Assembly (NCBI GenBank): GCA_026874595.1
Contig: CM049313.1
Span: forward strand, 48,659,659 to 48,723,658
Reading direction: 5' to 3'
Source of the DNA: Sipunculus nudus
Taxonomy: Eukaryota > Annelida > Sipuncula > Golfingiida > Sipunculidae
Length of the DNA: 64,000 nucleotides
The notes beneath the pieces are model-generated. The model was not told the DNA's origin. It ran no database searches and saw only the letters and a program-made list of their open reading frames with translations. Made by a program: the position numbers and the translations under genes. Below, one piece after another: positions 43,601 to 58,600 of this stretch; positions within the stretch are counted from its first letter, which is position 1, and each line of letters opens with the position of its first letter.

Positions 43601-46600
43601 AGGGAAATAAAATATATAGACATCTGTCAATAAGGCCAAAATAAAAAAAAAGGTATGGTTCTCAGGCACTTTTTTTCAGAAATCAATGCGGGCGGGCGCT
43701 TTTTTTATTTTTAATTTTTTGGTATGTTTCGATAAAAATGTCAAATGATAAGGGAAAAGCATGAAAATAACAGTTTTATTTTGCTAAATAAGTAAAAGCA
43801 CTACAAAACAAATGAAATTGTATGGTTTTATCTTCTTGAAAGAAATGTCGGAGCGGCAGCAGCTCAAAATTGGAAAGTTTTTATTGAAAATCAAAATAAA
43901 AAGTTTTCATGCGGGGGTTTAAAATTGATGCGGGCGGTGCCTGAGAACCATACCTTTAATTTTTATCGGCCTAAACCATGTTTAGTATTTTAACTTTTAA
44001 AGCCAAGAGTGACATGAAAGAGCGACATATAATGGGTTGTACTTTGCTGTTGCCTTTTGTATTTTTCTCAAAGACGAAATGAGCTGATGAATAGATGGTG
44101 GTAAGCCTCCTATCAGGTCAATGGAAAAAAAGTTTTAAAAACATAGACTTTAAACAGAGGGTGCTAGCTATTTTAGAGTTTGGTATTACATGGAAATTAT
44201 GTCAGTATTTTCGTAATCTTTACTTTGTCCATGTGTTTGGACAATGTCATGCACCAAGTACTGCAGTGAAAAAGTACACCGTTTTCAAATGGCAGGTGTA
44301 AACATTTTCATGATTCAAATACCTTGGTTATGAACCGGATCTGAGTCTCATTACTCCAATACTGTCGCTGAATTATGATGCCGTTCACCAAGATCTTCTT
44401 TTGGAAAGTTATTGGGACCATATACCTATCTCACGTATTTTGCAGTTTAGATATCTTGAGGTCGTATTTCAATATTACAGTGATATTTTATAAAAATAAT
44501 TTATTCAAACGATTTAGCCAAATAAAAATGTCGCCTAGATATATTTATCAATCGTTTTCAGGATTCCCAAAGGTGGCTCCCTGCCAGATGTAAATGGAAA
44601 TTTAATCTTAAGCAAATCATTACAGGATTATGAAATGTCAATTATTATTCATGACACGAGGTTTTAATATAACAGTTATTTGGGCATGGTGTCACATACA
44701 GAGCAGCTTATACCCTTGGCGCCAGGGGAACCAATGATGCATGTTTTCCTAGTAAGCAACGATCTAATTTCCCCAACAAGTCCCCATAAACACTCATGAT
44801 ATTCAGAATTAAATATTTCAATATTAACCAATATGTAGATCATGGATGTAAAAGAATGAATAACTTAATCATTAAACAAATGACCAATAAAACCTACGGC
44901 AAACATCAGGTGTCCGCCAGTTTACGGTGATTCCTCTTTCTTCACAGACGTCCTCAAAGTCTGCCAGGCTTTCACACAGGGAGCTGGTCTTGTTGCTGGT
45001 GGCACACACGTCATACACGCACTCATCATACTCTTCTTCTATGACAGAAGTTTCTCCCTGGAAGTCTGCTATACATGCAGAGAACGGTCCATTCTGGTCC
45101 TTGATCTTACCGCACCAGTTGTCACCCATCACCATGGCCTCCTCCTCGTTGTCATGGCAACTGTTAGGTGGTTCATTAATCGCCTTGCACCTGCACAAAC
45201 AATGACGTTAAGCTGTTCATGATAATAAAGATGTCCATATATCTGCTTTTAAACTATCAACAATAAGTTGCTCTACCCATTTGCGAAAAATTAGAAAATG
45301 ATAATACCCTTAGCAGTTGGGTTTTTTTCGCTTATTTATATTAACCACCTAAAAGGCGGTTTATTTGTCTAAATAAAATGGTCATAACATCTTTATGGGA
45401 GATTATATTTATATATACTACATTCAAGACAACAATAGCTTGGAAAAAATGTTTGTTTGGTCACATGTTTTTATCCTGTTATCATTGTGGCTTTTTATGC
45501 ACAGACATATTGGCAACATAAAATATTGACAGTTTCCCATATTGTTTGTCCTTAATAGCCTTAACATAACACAAAGCAACATTTTTAAGTAACATTAATT
45601 TAGTAATACAAAAGAGTAAATTTTTCGAGAAAATGTTAAATATTGTGCCTTTTGAACTATAGATAATTGATAAATTACGATTTAGATAATTATATAACTG
45701 AACTTTTTTTTATGTCTGTTAAATATTCCATGCCGAATGACAATTCGTAATCACGCAATGCTGGAGACAAAGTAACCACATCACCGACCCTTCTTCCGGC
45801 GTGTCCTCCTGGACTTCCCAGCTGTCTCCCAGGGCGATGTAGTTGAACAGAGTAAGCCAGCGTCCCGCCCTCTTAACACGGTAGGTCGTAGCTTCTACCT
45901 CGTTCCCGTACTTGTCCATGACGTCATCCCGCCAGTCGTCATTGTAGTTACCACATATGCCGCACATGCCCCTGAAACGCACCAAGACTTTCCGATGCGA
46001 ATTCGTGTAATGTTACTCGGATGAGGTTTTCTAATTCGTTGCAAACGTAGCAAACCATTTTCCCGTGAGTGAAAAACAAAGACATATTGTGACAATTCAA
46101 GGTTTCAGAAATGAGCACGAGGACTTTGCTGTTAAATCAAAATTATCGCCAAGATTACGAAAAGTTTACTGTTAAATATAAAAAAATTGGGCGGAAGGCA
46201 TGTTCGAAGGTTTTTTGGCAGAATAAAATTCAGAATCTGGATTTTTTTAGGAGTTGAGGCATTTGCGGATTTATGCGCCTATATGGGTGCTTTCTAGATT
46301 TCTTAAAATATTTACTGTAACATTTAGGAGAAAAGGACTTTATTGTGATCATTATATCATATGCAACCAACAAAATGAATGTTAATTACCATTTTATGAA
46401 CAACTTTTCCGTAAAAGTATATTATTATATAATGTAATTAATTTGATTTTATACCTTTTCATTTGAGATATTTTTTAACAATTTGGACTCGAAAGTCCTT
46501 GGCTCGGATTTGGACTCGGATGTCAGGGTACGAAAACGCAAACTGAGTCCAGCTCGAGTCTATAGAAAAAATAGATCCATCCGATCTGGCATAGCAGCTC

Positions 46601-49600
46601 CTGACATTGATATGTTAAAACTACGGCACCATTTCATGAAATCAATAAAATAAAGGACAAGTGTTAAACAAGTGGGTCCAGGGCATCGATTTGTATTAGA
46701 CAGTCGTGCGTTGTTTGACAAAACTTGTTTTACTTGGTTGCTTGTATTTGAGAACGCGGATAAGGAATGAACCAATATTAACGTGCTTTTTCAAATGTAT
46801 TTTAAGGGTGGACTCGGCCTTGGACTCGAACCCCTTGGACTCGTCCAGGGACTCGTTCACAGACTCGGACTAGAATAGAATGTGATGTTTAGAATGTGAT
46901 GACCAAGATTTTTATGTTGATGATCTTTCATACAGCGCGTATTATTTTTTATTATTTATTGCTTTTTTCTTTCTGTTCACATGGCCCTGCTGATAACAAA
47001 AGCATTTCTTTGGTGTAGTCTTTCCAGCGTAAGGTTATAAAAATAAAAATAAAATATCAGAGAAATTTTTTAATTTAAAACAAAAAATAGACCAGTATAA
47101 AAAATTCTTACATGTTCTTATACGTCTCTGGAAGAATCACCGCCGCCTTTGTGCCGTCGAATTTTACTTTCAGACCAAAGAGAGTCTTCAGGAAGAGGAA
47201 GCGACCAGCCTTGGTGATTGACAGGCCGGCGGCCCCGGGAAGGTTCTCCACCGGCAGGGTGTAGTGATCTCCGTTCAACTGTAATAATCAATCCTAACCA
47301 TCAAAACTGGTTATAGTGGTTTGAGAATATTTAAGAGTTTTCGGGTCATTTCGATGCAGTACATGTTTCGCACACTAGCATCGAATGCAAAATAACAATA
47401 AAAATTTAATATATGGAACCCATTGCCAATATACAAAATTACAACTTGTAAACTAACTATCACACTTTTAAAAATAAACTCAAGATCAAATATAAATTGT
47501 AAAAATAACATGGACTAACTTTAAGACATGGTTTTTTTTATCTTTCCATTTAATAAGAGTAAGATTATACCTTATTATAACAGGAAACACTATAGACTTA
47601 ATTATTCTATAGCCTATTGAGTTATGAAGTCTAGTGTTTCCTGATACAGTATTATTATATAGTATAGGTATACAAATGTGAGAGGAATGACAAAATAAAA
47701 TTAAAAGTTGCAGTTTTCTTTCCAGTGAAACATGAAGGTAATGGTTGCAATAGAACAATTTAGTCTATAAAATCCGCATGCAGTATTGTATTCTTACCAT
47801 ACTTCTGATTCCGTAGTTTTCCACCAAGGTACCTATGGTCACCTCAGCACCGGGTCCCAGCCTGATTCGGTAACCATAGATATCCACGTCCACGTACTCA
47901 GTGAATGATATCTCCTGCTCGGATCCGCGTCTATCGTTCTTGACTTCGATGTTAAAGTCGGTCAGCTGATGCGGGAGATGGCCGCCAGAGGGACACGGCT
48001 TGGCAAGCGTGTATTTGCAGGCGCCTTGGTAATCAATCCGTTTTCCATCAAATGTGTTGTAATGGGGGTCACCTTTCGCAACGCAGGCCGAATAAGCTGT
48101 ACGTAACACAGAGGTTCAGATGGCTTGGAATTTATGGAACGGCTTCTGTGCAACAGCTCAATGGCGAACTACGATGAAATCGCCCCCCCCCCCCCCCCCA
48201 TGCTCCAAAAACAGATCAATTCATATATTTAAAGAAAACAAGACTAACTGGAATAATTCATTCCCCTTTCGGTAAGATTACAATTCTCAAACTGACTTTG
48301 TGGAATGCATTGAAACATGTTGTAAATTATGCCATTATTTAAATGATATAACATTTTGAGATATAATTTGAGATATAATATATTCGCCTGCACTGGTTTG
48401 GCTAATAAAGTCTAATATGGTACTGTCACGTTACTATAAAAAAATGTGGCAAATTTATTTAATTTTTTGGTGTTTCGTGCTCTTTAAGTTAAAAATTTAA
48501 CTTAAAACTGTCAAAAGTTCAAGCATTTCGTAGAAGTAAAAAAAATATTTCACATATATGCGACTAAAGGACAAGGGTTGAACTGTTGAATATTTGTGTC
48601 CTACATGTTCTATTATATTATACATAATCAATGCTTATGCTTAAAAGCATACATCTTCCTACAATACATTCGTAATATCAAGTGATATACATATATGCAC
48701 ATGTTTATATGTTTATGTTATTTCCTACCAAATTTTTATCAAAGGAAGATAGTTATACATTTGTTTTCCAACAAGGATTAATGCCTTCCCGTGTAGTAAT
48801 GTACTGTAATTGGCTGTTTGTTCGCGAGGGTTTCATTTTTTGGTATATTTCGCAAAATGGATTTTATCTAGAAAATAAACCTTCCTCAATAACTAGACTC
48901 ATTTACACACGTGATCAGCCATTTTTACTCTAGCCTAATTGGCGTGTCATGTATACTATGTCCGGTAATGCCAGAATTAACATATATTTTAAGGTACCCG
49001 TATATCACAAACTTATTTTATAAATACTATCAAATATGTTGCATATCCGCCAATATAGAGAAGAATTTCGACATTTTCGATGTTCCCATGGGTACTGGTA
49101 TGATTGTTACGATTTTGAGTGCAAATTAGTTAAGAGGTAATATAACGGCTATGTAAATTGTACAAGCTAATGTTTGCTAAGATTTAAATTAAACACTTGA
49201 TAAACACATTTAAATTAAACACTTGATAAAAGTTACAATCGCGAACATTTAAACCCGCGAATAGATATACCTACGGATACACTGAAGAGTCCCGGTCATC
49301 ATGACACTGGTGTAAAACCTGTCACATACACAGACGTACGAGTCCTCGGTGTCCTTGCATGTACTGTGCTCCGGACACTGAGCGAGACCCAAAGCGCACT
49401 CATCAACAGCTGAAAACGGTTCTCAAGTTAGTGTCAAAATGGTAAGTAGCGTGATGTGAAATCACAACTAACCTGGAGCGGTAACAAAACTTTACCCGGC
49501 AAAATATTTAAGAAATGCAATTGATCAAATATTTCTTGAACACCATTCGGTTGTTGATTCACATGTTAACAAAGGTTTCGGTATCATTGATCACAAAGAA

Positions 49601-52600
49601 AAATAACTCGCATGCAGATCGGTTGTGGATTTTTAATAAATATTCTGAAACATGACACCCAACGCCCACCACAAGATCGAGAATATGAAAGTGTTGTAAG
49701 ACACACATTTACATAGTTCCTCATTCATATTAATTACGTTTTAGGGAAAATAGTTGATTCAAAAAACTTGAAACAGACTATTCATGATGAAAAATTTAAA
49801 TTGCTAAAATAAAATTGCATAAATTACACCAAATTTTATCACAGCACTTGTTTCAATATATTTGTACTATCCAATTCATTTTTTTTATTATACGTTGTTC
49901 CTTTACATGTACAGAGACCAAACGTGCAATACATCTATATAATCCATAGGCCGGGTGCTGGAACAGCCAGAGTGTATCACAAAAAATACATCTTTTAAAG
50001 GGGCCCAATCACCTATCTGACCTTTTTAAACTAAAGGTCATCCCTTGGAGCTTTCTTTAAAAAAGGCCAGAAAATGTGGATTTCACAGCACACAGACTGC
50101 TTGATTTGTTTATATCAACATGTTTATAATATGTGGGGGGCCCGCCAAAATAATTAAAACAAATTTTACAAGAGCATCTGGCAGCAAGTTAGATAAACCA
50201 GAGCTTTGCAAATGGCGTTTTGCAGCAAGTGACCTTTCTATCTCTGCATATATGCAACCTACCACCTAAGGTTACATGTTTTCTCGTGTGTCAACATTGA
50301 TGTGTTTACACACATGTTGATAAACAAATTAAGAAATCCTTCTCAGATGCCTTATAAGAAATTTTCACAACCGAAATTCCCTTAAGATCATTAATATAAA
50401 CACAGAGGGAGACAGAACTTACATAATTCCTTTTTTAAAGGTAGGTGATTAGGCACCTTTAATCCTTGTTTTGTTATTAACCTCCCTTGAAGGAAGGGCG
50501 GTAGTATTGCAGACGGATCTGTCTACATGTACACATATACATCTGCCTGTAGGTATATAAGTATAGGGTAGCTCTTAACAATATCTTGGCCTTCCTCAAA
50601 AGAAACGTTTGAACTATTTAACCGTAGTTCATTTTCCCCTCTCTAGATGGCAGCATTTCGAGTGTCTGCAGTCAGTGACTGTTTTGTTTACATTGTGCCA
50701 GGTAACTTACGTTTACACGTGCCGTCCTCGTTGACCCCCTGCGGACAGTCACAGTGGTAGCCGCCTACTTCGTTAGAACATTTGTGTTCACAGTCGTTCT
50801 GACTTTCAGCTTCACACTCGTTCATGTCTATCGATAAAAAAAATAATTAGATATATATTAAATCTTGATTAAACAAAAGCTATTTTCATAAACATGCGTG
50901 CATACCACTCGGTATTACAAAATATACTTATGACAAAATGTCAGCGCTGCGTACCAGTCTATATTGTTTTAAATACAAAACCGTCGGGCACCCTTTGCTG
51001 AATGTGAGGTACGGAGACACGTGCATGTATTTTACAACAATACATGAAGGGCTGCCGCACCAGACACTCTCCGACTGTGATTTGGCTGCATGTCAAACTG
51101 TCTAAAGCTTTTCATACCACAAATGACACTGCTAGAACGAGAGGAGTCATCCGACTCCTTCACACTGCATGTGCATCTGTGTGTGTGTTGATGTTGCATG
51201 AAATTTTAATAATTTAAGTAAATGTTGCATCTTATAAAACGTGAAACGCGACTTTTGATTTTAAATATCATCGGCGAGCTACTTGGCATTTTTCAAGATT
51301 CTCACGCCTTAATCAGTTGAACATATTTTTAAATTAAATGCTTACTTAACTTTTCTAAATATGTGTGTAATGCAGCATGCCATATATGTTTAGGACCAAG
51401 TGATAGGGTGGTACCACACGTTTCCTATCCTTTACGTCGGGTGTCACTCAGGCCTGGAACTACCGCATGTGTGGTAATTATTGCCATTTCTAAGTGATAA
51501 CACAAGTCATATACATGACTACGGGAAAAAGCCCTCCCATTTAACCTGCAGAGCGCTCACCCTGGGTTGAGGCCGACCGTGGATAATATCACCGAACTCA
51601 CGTTCTCCCCGAAACCACAGTAGCCAATCCCATCATCTTAAATAACAAGCCTGTAAGTATTGTTTTTCCTTTTCCAGACTTACCCACGCAGAATTCTCCT
51701 TCTTTTTGGAAACCGGAGAAGCACTCACAGGTGTAACCACCCACCGTGTTCTTACACTCTGACATGGCGGGACAGTCGTGGTCGTTCAGCTCACACTCGT
51801 TCTTATCTAAAGGAAAAACAATGACATCGTCACTGCCACATTTTAATACAGCCCCTTAATAAATTCTATTCATATTAGTCCTCTTCATTTGAAAAGCTTA
51901 TTCTGAAAAATAAATATGTTATTAGTGAGGTAGACTTTCATTAAATAATACGACAATAATATTTATTATTTCATTTTCAAAGTCGCCCGATTCACATCGT
52001 GAAAGAACTCAAGTTCGAATAAAACGAGATGATATACTCTTCAGCAATTCTTTTCTGCATTATCTGCTATTTTACTCCAAATGTATATAAAAGGAATCTG
52101 TCCCTAAAAATCTAGTATCCTAAGCTTACTGAAAAGTTTTGCGTACGTTAGTTTACCAATACTGGGTGAAATTACAGTTTTATTGGATTTTTCAGGTTAG
52201 CCCGCCCCTTTCCTTAAATGATGGACATAGGGTAGTAGTCTCTTCGTGCAAACAATAAATCCCTGCCTTCCCCAACCTTGGATCCGCCCCTGATACTGAT
52301 AGAGTTTTACCGTTACAGATGGAAACACCATCGCCGACATAGCCGTCATTACAGTGGCAACCCTGGCGGCCATTTTTGTCTAAGCCACAGTGGGCGTCGT
52401 CATGGCAACGTGTTGGCTTCTCGTCAATGGTTCCGCCAGCGTGACAGGTGTACACGACGCCGCAGTCATCAGACGCCCATGTCTCTCCAGCCTACAAATA
52501 AAAAGCAGATCTTCTGTCCCCAAAACAGGTATGTATCAGAGCGGCTCCTCCATCATTGCTCAATCACAACAAGATAGTTCAAATCTTGTCTTGTTAGATT

Positions 52601-55600
52601 CAATATAAAGTTTAACGTTTGACATTTAATGGAAAAGCTCAAACGTTGGTTGAAAAGCTCAAACGTTGGTTATACATTAATATAATGTGCATTAAAGAGA
52701 CAGGATTACAAAACTGTTATGCAAGGATTTTTATTATTAGAAGTTGAGGCTTCAATATAACGAATATCTCAAGCACACATACAAACACAAAGTTAATTTC
52801 TCAAACTCACGTGTAAATGCGTGGTACTGTTTCCCAATGAAATGAAATGTGGCGAGCTCCGAGTTTCGAATTCTATAAAATTTCGCGATATTCTGATGAT
52901 AAGAACATTAAATTTAATCGTGTAACATTCTAACACGTTATTAAAATATAACCGGCCTACCCACCTGCCTGTATACGTTCATAACAATGTCCAGACATCC
53001 ACAGCTGGTTTGTGGGACACAAACGTCACCGCTGAGAACGTGACCTGGCTGACATGCGCAACCAGGGACGTCAGGGAACGGGCATGCTGATGGCGTAAAC
53101 GGTTCACTACAGGTGGCTGGACAGGCGGTCATTGCATCGTTGTACTGACTGTGTGCCGGACAAGACGGGCCTGGTAGGTGAAAGGAAAAACGTTAGTGAT
53201 TATTTAAGTATTATTTGATATAATTTTCCAGATCTCTACATAACCCAGTGGGCACTTCAATATTGAAAAACAATTTGAAATGAGTTTCAGATATTTTCAA
53301 CTCGTTTTCAACATTAAATCAATGATGACATGACACTGATGGTTCAATGCTGATAATCAACTATAGGTTTCCTATTTGAATCAATGTAGATTTTCACTAG
53401 TTATTCAATCTTAATTTTTCAACAAGTCAATATTGAATCAATATTGATTTGACAATAATCTCTAATGAATGTTGATGCTTAAGGTTGAAGCAATTTTCAA
53501 CTACAACGCTTATCCAATATTGTTTCAAAATTGATGATAAATATTGATTCAATATTTAATCAATGTTCATTTGCCCACTGGGAAGACTTGTCAGCAATTA
53601 AAACTTATGACCTACTGATTTTTTTGTTGCTTTTAGGTCGTATTACAAACTTTCCAGGAATTCAGTTTTTTCTTGTATAATTTGTCATTTCAAGGATTAA
53701 GAACATCATTAATTCCTAGATTCAAAAAGCCTGCGTCAGGAGTGCACAATCCTGATCACCTACGCCATCTGGTGGCTGGCCAAAAAAAACTTTTTAAAAA
53801 AAGGAAAAAAAATCATGGTCAGACAGAAAGCGAAAATGAGGCCAGAGGCGAGGGTAAAAATGCTCACTACAAAGGCCGCCTGATCTCCAAGGGACCAACA
53901 GACCAGTTTTCTGTTCACAGACGTCAGCGTAGGCCTGCAGCGAGCGGCACAAGACTTCAGCCGAACCAGACTTGGCGCACAGGTCAGAGCGGCAGTTCAG
54001 GAAAAACTCCTCAGGTGGCACCAGTGAATGGCACTGGATGAACGCCGGACGGGTATGGATGGCGCCACAGTGGTTGTCATCGCTGTACAACAAAGCTTCG
54101 TCATCCGTACACTGTACCACGGCGTCACCAGATGGAGGCACACACCTGTTATACAAGGTTGATACGTCAGGTCTGCTAATATTAATTCAATAAATGAAAT
54201 GCTAGAAACTAAAAAAAAGGAATGAATATCAGCTATATTTCTTTATGTAAATACAAGTCCACATATATTATACAGTGAAACCTGTGTAATACGACTACCT
54301 GTGCAACTGGCACAGCTTGTCTTTAAATGTTCGGTTAATTCAGGGGTGTTCCAACAAGACATTATATCAGTGGCGTCAATTTTTCTTCCAGGACGGGGGG
54401 GGGGGGGGCTTTGTAAACACACACACACACACATATATGTATATATATATATATATTTATATATATAATTATTATCATGATTATATATTCTTAATCATAT
54501 AAATATAAAATAAATATAATGTTTCAGAAAATAAGTTATTTTGTGAATTCTAAGCATGGTTTAGATATGACATTATTTAGTAAATGGATCCTAAGTCTTA
54601 AATCTATTTATTTATAAATTTCATTATAATTTTATAATATTTTCTATAGATATTTAAGAGAACCAATGGATTCATAATTAAATATACCATTACTTGTGGT
54701 GTCCCGGTTTGTCGATTGTATTAGTTTTTAGCAAAGAGGTACCTGATGTCTTCATTAATAATTTCGGTCAACCAATTTTGCATATCAATGATCAGCGCAA
54801 TCTTGAGTTCATTTAGTGAGACACATTCCTTTGTATACTCTTATATATCTGAGCGAACCGCCGACAGAAATACATAACGCTTCATTGCTTGAATTGAAAT
54901 ATGATTAAAGTTTACGTAAAATCGAAAATATGGATATCTTAAACTTCTAAATCGTTGAGTATTTGAAAACTTGGCGGCACTGAAAAGCAAATGAGGGAGT
55001 TACGGTAAATAACAATATTCTTACTCAAAGTCCCCCATTTGCGAGCATAATCGATTAAATAGGTTTAAATTTCTTTTAAGCGATGATTACAAAGACAATA
55101 TATGCAGTTTGTATATGCAAATATATATATTTGCCTCTATCAGACAAACAAGGTAAAAGCATGACCATGAGCATCGGACCAACAGGTTTCAACAACCAGG
55201 TCTCTACCCTTACCTTTCAATTACATTATAGTCAAATATATATTTGTAGTTTGCGTGTATTTTAAGAATCCAAGATGTAAGATATACATTTCCTTAACTT
55301 AAGCATGATATAGAAATGAAAAGAAATAGTCGATTAATAATCGATCATTAGTCACTTTTTGTTTTTATTGATTTTTGTTTGGTGGCCAATGTATTTTTAA
55401 CATTACCTGTAAGATTGCAATGGAAAATAATATGTACAAAAAATAAAAACAAAAAATAAACACAACCCTTGCGTCTGTATAAGAAAAAAAATAAGATGCC
55501 GTATTTATTTTATGACGGAAAGTATACTGTTTATAATTTTGTTTCTTGGTATTGATCTGTAAAGAGCACGCGCATGACGAACTTCGATTGATACCATGAT

Positions 55601-58600
55601 AACTATACCCTGTTTGATACAAAGATAGTATTCTCACAATATTTGTCCAGCTAATGGATCAGTGTTGTTGAACGGTCATATTGATTTCAGCGTCTGTATC
55701 ACTGTCACGCGTGCCTGGCCAATTTGTTTGTTTGCTCCTGGGACATAAATTTGGGTAGTAACGTTCAGCTCGCATAGTTACAGGAAATTACGGGTCTTTT
55801 GGAGGAATAATATCTCCCCGTAAAGCTGAGTAGCATAAAAGAGCTGTTATATTTGTTTTGTGTCATCTGATTTTACGGTACTGTAATAATATGACTGTGC
55901 AGTGATGGTTTAAGGTTTTAGCGCAGAGAGTTTACCATTTACAACGTGGAACTAAAACATTTTAAGATAACGTCCCCAAATCAGGCGCGTATCCAGGATT
56001 TGGGACAAGGGGGTCCAGCCCAGAAGGACTTAAAAAATAAATATATATATTTAATATACAATTTAACTTTATGATATATACTATAAAATACATAATAATA
56101 TATTCGGTAATGAGCGTATATAACTCTTATTTCCTAGATTGTTTTGATCTCTTGCGCCCCAGTCTAAATATGCCCTATTTAACAGTGCCAAAAAGGGATA
56201 AACTTCAAACCCCATAACCATCCCCCCCCCCTCCCGGGTCCGCCCCTTATGTGTATGAAAAGTTGCATGTGTTCTGTGTATGAAAGGCTGCATTTTACAC
56301 AAATATCAACCAACAAACGCCAAAGTAACTTATTATTCGTTAACAGATAAAATCATATCTTGATTGATTATTTGACCAGAAACCTGAAATTAATCTCGAT
56401 ACTTACTCTTGTGACGTCATACCGGAGTCGTCTTCTACCTGCCAGCTGTTGCCGACGGCTGTGAAGGAGCTGGGGGTGTTGAGACCTTTAGGATGCAGAT
56501 CGTCATCCGGGTTACCGTTGAAGTTCCCGCACAGCCCGCACATCTTCCTGTTGTACACCTGAGGGACAGTCACGTGAACCTTGGCAGTTCCGTCATAGGT
56601 CACCTTCAGACCGAAGTCTAGAGAAAGGAAAGGCATGCAAGCATATTTCATAGTCACTAGCGGCATTACCTTAGTTCCGACATGCGACCTGCATCATCCA
56701 GATTTCCGTCAGTACAAAAATGGCGGATACAATCGCCTTTGACACATTTTCGACGAATGGGTTTGATAAAGGCAAAGATATACAACATGCAGACACGTCC
56801 TAAGACGGGAATCTATCTGTGGAAAGATTGGGTAGCGATTGGCCCATTCGGACCCGTATCAGCAGAGAAGAAACAGGAATAACTTTCAGGGGTGACCACG
56901 CCCACGTCGCTGAACAATATAGCGGTATCCGCCTTATATGAAGGAGATCTCGAGTGCAATGCAGCACAATGAAAGTATACAGCAACACAGAATTGTTTTT
57001 AGGGACTATTTTAATGACTTTGAAGTAGCTTCGATAGAAGTTCTTAATTAAGTACAATCCATCATTCCAAACTGTGTGAAACATGAAATATCGCAATGCG
57101 ACAATGTTCAATATATGTTTGTTTTGTTCAGTGTTGAAAAACCAAAAACAAATCGTTTTGGTAAATTGAACGGATTTGCTTAATTGGAGAACGTCTGTTT
57201 TACTGAAAATCATGTAATTGAACGGGTAATATATAACAGGGCAGCCATATATTATATTTCAGTTCTGGAAGCAGGTTCAAGGCTGACAACTTTCTCATTT
57301 AAAATTAAATAATAACGTTACAATGTGTAAATATCAATGAAATGACTGATGACATTGTCTATCTCTAATGGACAGATACGTGATTTGAGTTCAAAGTGAG
57401 TAAGATTTGTCATTCAGTTTTAGCTCTTGGGAAAGCTCTAAGCTTCGTGTTTAAGGCGATGTTCCCTAGTCGTACACGATTAAAACTGATTTCAGAAACA
57501 AATAAAAATATATAAGTACTTTACAAACTAGCATTGACAGTCTAGGACCCTTTGGTCTTCATGTTCTCCATTCATAAATTTACATAATACAGCCCTGTAT
57601 AACAGGCAATATCATTTTGAACGGCATCGTAAATTTTACATGAATTTACTCACCAGTCAGGGCGGTCATAGCTCTGTTTTCTGACATGAACAACTTAACA
57701 GCACCTCCATCTAAGGCCAGTGGCAGATTTGTCTGAACCCCATCCACCTGCGTACAAAGAATTACATATTAAAGAATAGAACAAAAGGAATGAGAACCTT
57801 TCAGGCAGAGGACTTTAGAACAGGAGGCTCATATATAGAGAACGAAGGGTATAGAAAAGGGTGGTGTGGACATTTCTTTTTAATTTATGTAATCGTTGGA
57901 TATTTGCTATGACGCGAGATGCAAAATCCGGCGCTAATTTTGGGAATCTGGTGTATATTGTTCTATATCAGATTCTTTTAAGGAAGCGTTCACTAGTTGC
58001 ATAAAAATCAGATGTACCCATCATGTGCATGTTTTTTCATCTTATTAATGTCCTATCCTCAAGTAAACCCTTATATCTGAAATATTAGTCATGACAGTGC
58101 AACCTGAACGCCCTTTTCATAACATGGTGTAGCAACAGGATAAATGGCGTCGGTATAATACGTCGTCATTTTCAACGGTTACTTATGTTAACAATGTTTT
58201 ACTTATAATAAATTATAAAGCAGAATGTAGTCCAGTAGTCCATAAAGTCCAGTTATTATTGTAGGAGTATGTTAATGTATTTTAGTGGACATAATCAGGA
58301 GCAATATTTTAAAATAACAGTTCAGTTTTCCTTTATATAAAAGTTTTCAAGGAAAAAACATCCAGCACACATTCTCAGTACCTCGCAGACGACTGTTTAA
58401 CACCTTGTTATGCTTCGAGGGGCGGATTTATGGGGGGGGGGGGGGGGGGTTGTTCGACCTAACTAAAAAATTCTCTGGAAAAAAAACTCAAAGTACACCA
58501 TCACGCTTCCAGTTACAATGTATGTCTTGCTTTATAATGCATTTAAGCTACCCCAGATTGCACGATTACAACCTAAATTAAAAAAAAAATTCTACACCGG

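Noticed and set aside
53673-54041. 122-codon plus-strand open frame
   Set aside because: It lies antisense to exon 7 and its intron. It has no domain and no splice or start context; the minus-strand C8 reading explains the sequence.
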